From Verrucomicrobiia bacterium (GTDB lineage Bacteria > Verrucomicrobiota > Verrucomicrobiia > Limisphaerales > JADLHS01), in contig JAHCLO010000032.1 of NCBI GenBank assembly GCA_026125285.1, positions 1-64,000 of the forward strand: 64,000 nt of DNA, in the 5' to 3' direction. A program made the position numbers and the translations under genes. Shown here one piece after another: positions 61,921-64,000 of this stretch (position 1 is the first letter of the stretch; the number at the start of each line of letters is the position of its first letter). The notes under the pieces were generated by a model. That model made no database searches, had not been told where the DNA came from, and saw nothing but the letters and a program-made list of their open reading frames with translations.

Positions 61921-62253
61921 ATGAAGAGAACGAACCAACCTGCGTTCGAACTGGTGAGCGTGAGCGACGAAGAGATTCAAACCGCGCTGACGGTCCTGGA
62001 CGTGCTCAAAGAGGAATTGAAGGCGCACACCAAACGCCGCATGAACCGAATCCCCGACAACGTGGCGTGGAACGAGAAGGCCACACACCTTGATTATGAA
62101 CTTCGCGGCAACCTGTCGAGCATCCACTGCTTGAAGCTGGAACTGAAGCACTGGATCAAGCGCCGCCGCCAAAAGGACGCTTCAATTGGCAATGCAGACG
62201 CCCGCATCCGTGCAATTCCGCACCGCCATCTACATGCCAAAGAAATTCGATAA
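61921..62253 (+). CDS. Small helical protein divergent from the relaxase
   Basis: 110 residues from ATG 61921; an ATG at 61915 adds two residues. It is helical and Lys/Arg-rich (DEEIQTALTVLDVLKEELKAHTKRRMNRIPDNVAWNEKATHLDYELRGNLSSIHCLKLELKHWIKRRRQKD). The C-terminus is basic, and it may bind DNA or act as an accessory protein. No family recognised. Confidence 0.55.
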   Translation: MKRTNQPAFELVSVSDEEIQTALTVLDVLKEELKAHTKRRMNRIPDNVAWNEKATHLDYELRGNLSSIHCLKLELKHWIKRRRQKDASIGNADARIRAIPHRHLHAKEIR

Positions 62254-62521
62254 AAGGCTGAATGAGCACGCTGCGCATTCCTTCATGCAACTGCCCGAGA
62301 CGCAGCCTGGCAACGACCACGCCGAACACATCGAAACGGCAGCCATCGAACAAACCAGCCGGATTAAGACCGTGGCGGTGCAACGGAAACAGTGGGGAAA
62401 CGAGTTGCTGCAAGCGAGAGGCCATGTGTTTCTCATCACTTTTGAGACAACGCACGCCTTACTCCTGCCGGGCGGCAGGTTTCTGCGTCCGCGAAGTCGT
62501 CGCGTGGAATCCGCAAAGTAG
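62234..62521 (+). CDS. Hypothetical small protein
   Basis: 95 residues from ATG 62234, overlapping the previous gene by 20 bp; ATG 62186 would make 111 residues. It has a moderate basic tail (LLLPGGRFLRPRSRRVESAK) and a central Lys/Glu/Gln-rich part. Support is weak: only the frame length and coupled arrangement. Confidence 0.35.
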   Translation: MPKKFDKRLNEHAAHSFMQLPETQPGNDHAEHIETAAIEQTSRIKTVAVQRKQWGNELLQARGHVFLITFETTHALLLPGGRFLRPRSRRVESAK

Positions 62522-62901
62522 CAACACTGTATGAATCACGCACGACCACATCCGCGGCAAATCCGTGAACACGAGCAGGCACGGGACAGGTCGCAGTCGC
62601 GGTTGATCCATGTCCGCGAACAGTCCGCGTTCGCGTCCAGTCCACGCCAACACGCAGGACAACAATCAGTCCGCAGCCGCGACCAAGGCACTGTATCAAC
62701 TGTCCGCGACCTAACAGTGGCAACGGACATGGATACTCCGCGAGCGGGCCATGATTCCGAACTTCTCGTTGCCACGACCTCGCCGCTGACCGGCAGCAGT
62801 CGCGAATCTGAGCCGGCCGCGAATTGTTCGCGTCATCGCCTTGCCGTGGCCATTTCGCCAGCTATCCGTTTCCCGGTTCACGTCCACATCATTCCAAGTC
62901 C
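62522..62901. promoter_or_regulatory. Repeat-rich non-coding stretch, candidate oriT
   Basis: 380 bp with no convincing gene; an open frame at 62531-62905 is Arg/Ser/His-rich and looks accidental. GTCCGCG recurs at 62612, 62623 and 62702, with near copies at 62551, 62669 and 62736. It sits just before TraK-like and TraL-like genes, the usual location of oriT. No nick site can be identified by eye. Confidence 0.5.
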
Positions 62902-63324
62902 ATGACCTTATTTGACCCAGCCACCTTCCGCAAAGCGGTCGAGGAATTCACGCCGCGCCGTCCAGAGAAGTTCCAGGACTTGATGCCGGCGAAGGATGTC
63001 ATCGCAGAATTGCGGCAGAAGCGTGCGTCGTATCGTTCCATCGCCGACCTCCTCACACAGCATTGCCTGCCGACCAGTAAAACCGCCATCGCGATGTTCT
63101 GTCATCAGGTGCTTGGCGAAGGTGTCCGTCCACGCAAACGGCCAGGCCGAAGGAAGCCGTCTATCCACGCAGCGTCCACTGAGGAAACCACGCCGCATCA
63201 AACGGCGGACACGCTCCAGCCAGCCGAACCGTCTCCCAATTCCAACGGTGATGAATCGCAGCCAACCCGCACTCGCGGTCCTCGCATAGCCCAGGTGCGG
63301 ATGCTCAAACCCCAAAGCGCATGA
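62902..63324 (+). CDS. TraK-like oriT-binding accessory protein
   Basis: 140 residues from ATG 62902. A helix-turn-helix-like core (KDVIAELRQKRASYRSIADLLTQHCLPTSKTAIAMFCHQVL) is followed by a basic and then a polar, Pro/Thr-rich tail. The core resembles the TraK group that bends oriT in IncP/IncQ-type relaxosomes. Its TGA overlaps the start of the TraL-like gene (ATGA), matching the traK-traL order of those plasmids. Identity to TraK is by position and pattern only. Confidence 0.65.
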   Translation: MTLFDPATFRKAVEEFTPRRPEKFQDLMPAKDVIAELRQKRASYRSIADLLTQHCLPTSKTAIAMFCHQVLGEGVRPRKRPGRRKPSIHAASTEETTPHQTADTLQPAEPSPNSNGDESQPTRTRGPRIAQVRMLKPQSA

Positions 63325-64000
63325 AACGTCTCGACCTCATCCTCAACGGCAAAGGCGGCGTCGGCAAAAGCTTCTTCGCCGTCAACTTCGTCCAGTTCCT
63401 CAAGGACAAGGGAATCGCCCATGTCGCGATTGATTCCGACAACGAGAATTCGACGTTGAAACGGTTTCACCCGGACACGCGGTTTCTCGACTTGGACCAC
63501 CGCCGCGAACTGGATGGCATCTTCGGCGCGCTGGAAGAGGCGAATCTGGTTGTCATGGATTGCCGCGCTGCGTCCAGCGACCTGTTCATTGATTACTTCA
63601 CCGAGATTGACCTGCCCGCCGTGCTGTCCGCGATGGGCGCGGCGCTCACGCTTGTCATGCCGGTGAATCACGAATCAGACAGCGTGGACCAAATTCAGCG
63701 GCTCACCGACCAATTTGGTAAACAATGCAGTTACGTCGTGATCCGCAACGCGGCGCACAGTGACAGCTTCGCGTTGTTCGAGTCGTCCGAGGTGCGCGCT
63801 CAACTCAAGGACAAGCTCGGCGGCCGGGAAATCGCCATGTCGCGGATGCAGGATTGGCTGGTTGAGGCGCTCAATGCCGAGAACATGACCATCTCGGCTG
63901 CGGTCAAACATCCCTCCTTCGGCCTGCTTGACCGTCAACGCCTCCAAACGTGGCAGCGCAAGCTCTACGCGGAAATCGAGTCCGTCGCCGGCTTGTTGCT
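63321..64000 (+). CDS. TraL-like ParA-family ATPase, partial
   Basis: 226 codons are visible before the window ends, from ATG 63321, which overlaps the previous TGA. The deviant Walker A is NGKGGVGKSFFAVNFVQFL, with the signature Lys in KGGVGK, and Walker B is in VAIDSDNEN; LVVMDCRAASSDLFIDY resembles the Walker A' and B region. ParA-type proteins in this position (IncP TraL) support DNA transfer. Segregation of the element by ParA-like action is the alternative. Confidence 0.85.
   Translation, partial: MKRLDLILNGKGGVGKSFFAVNFVQFLKDKGIAHVAIDSDNENSTLKRFHPDTRFLDLDHRRELDGIFGALEEANLVVMDCRAASSDLFIDYFTEIDLPAVLSAMGAALTLVMPVNHESDSVDQIQRLTDQFGKQCSYVVIRNAAHSDSFALFESSEVRAQLKDKLGGREIAMSRMQDWLVEALNAENMTISAAVKHPSFGLLDRQRLQTWQRKLYAEIESVAGLL

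Larger units (their letters stand above)
56670..64000 (+). mobile_element. Integrative mobilizable element (left portion)
   Basis: From the 3'-half tRNA-Arg copy rightward lie a tyrosine recombinase, MobF relaxase-helicase, small accessory genes and TraK/TraL-like genes, running off the window end. The intact tRNA-Arg should lie at the far end, with its 3' side facing the element. No type IV secretion genes are visible in the part seen, so mobilizable versus self-transmissible cannot be decided. Confidence 0.8.

Noticed and set aside
62531..62905. 124-codon open frame in the oriT candidate region
   Set aside because: Arg/Ser/His-rich with no start context; the DNA is better explained by short repeats.
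1..64000. CRISPR array or rRNA operon
   Set aside because: No regularly spaced repeat-spacer pattern and no rRNA sequence was seen.

Overview
The window is a GC-rich (about 60%) bacterial chromosome segment. Its gene content points to the Verrucomicrobiota, probably near Pedosphaera/Limisphaerales. The pointers are a ThuA-like protein beside a Tat-exported Gfo/Idh/MocA oxidoreductase, a cupredoxin plus PVC-type c-haem protein, DUF4197, DUF2934, an M2 peptidase, and several dispersed palindromic repeats. The taxonomy is inferred from gene families; no rRNA is present.

Layout. 1-1602 is the 3' part of mfd, carrying an in-frame palindromic repeat. 2.3-16.9 kb is an ordinary chromosomal mix: lipoprotein, GT2, M2 peptidase, oxidoreductase, DUF554, CBM48-like protein, glycosylasparaginase, intradiol dioxygenase, AbgT transporter, cupredoxin-cytochrome and SxtJ-like protein. 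17.0-22.0 kb is a complete hoxEFUYH operon on the minus strand for a bidirectional NAD-linked [NiFe] hydrogenase. 22.3-27.8 kb is a four-gene minus-strand operon: corA, PAS histidine kinase, NtrC-type regulator and a multi-membrane glycosyltransferase-like protein.

27.95-33.40 kb is a compact RHS polymorphic-toxin locus. A truncated rhs tip, a two-domain putative immunity protein, a secreted EF-hand protein, a full-length exported Rhs protein and a 100-residue protein follow one another, and each gene overlaps the next by 1-4 bases. 33.6-37.0 kb is a transposon-like unit with a zinc-ribbon protein, DDE transposase, ExeA/TniB-like ATPase and CHC2-like small protein. Its transposase seems to have lost its catalytic glutamate.

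37.1-41.2 kb holds ThuA, an oxidoreductase and two YceI paralogues, ended by a strong terminator. 42.9-51.25 kb holds a GAF-AAA-Fis sigma-54 activator diverging from a thioredoxin-like/RND efflux operon that starts with a near-consensus sigma-54 promoter; a DUF2934 protein and a terminator close it. 51.4-54.5 kb has a LysR regulator divergent from a pirin and followed by an NDH-2-like dehydrogenase. A tRNA-Leu(UAG), a Dabb protein and an unknown exported protein come next.

56.67 kb to the right edge is the left part of an integrative mobilizable element. A 3'-half tRNA-Arg(ACG) copy marks one att site. It is followed by a tyrosine recombinase, a MobF relaxase-helicase and a repeat-rich non-coding stretch just ahead of TraK-like and TraL-like genes, where oriT is likely. 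The element continues past the window.
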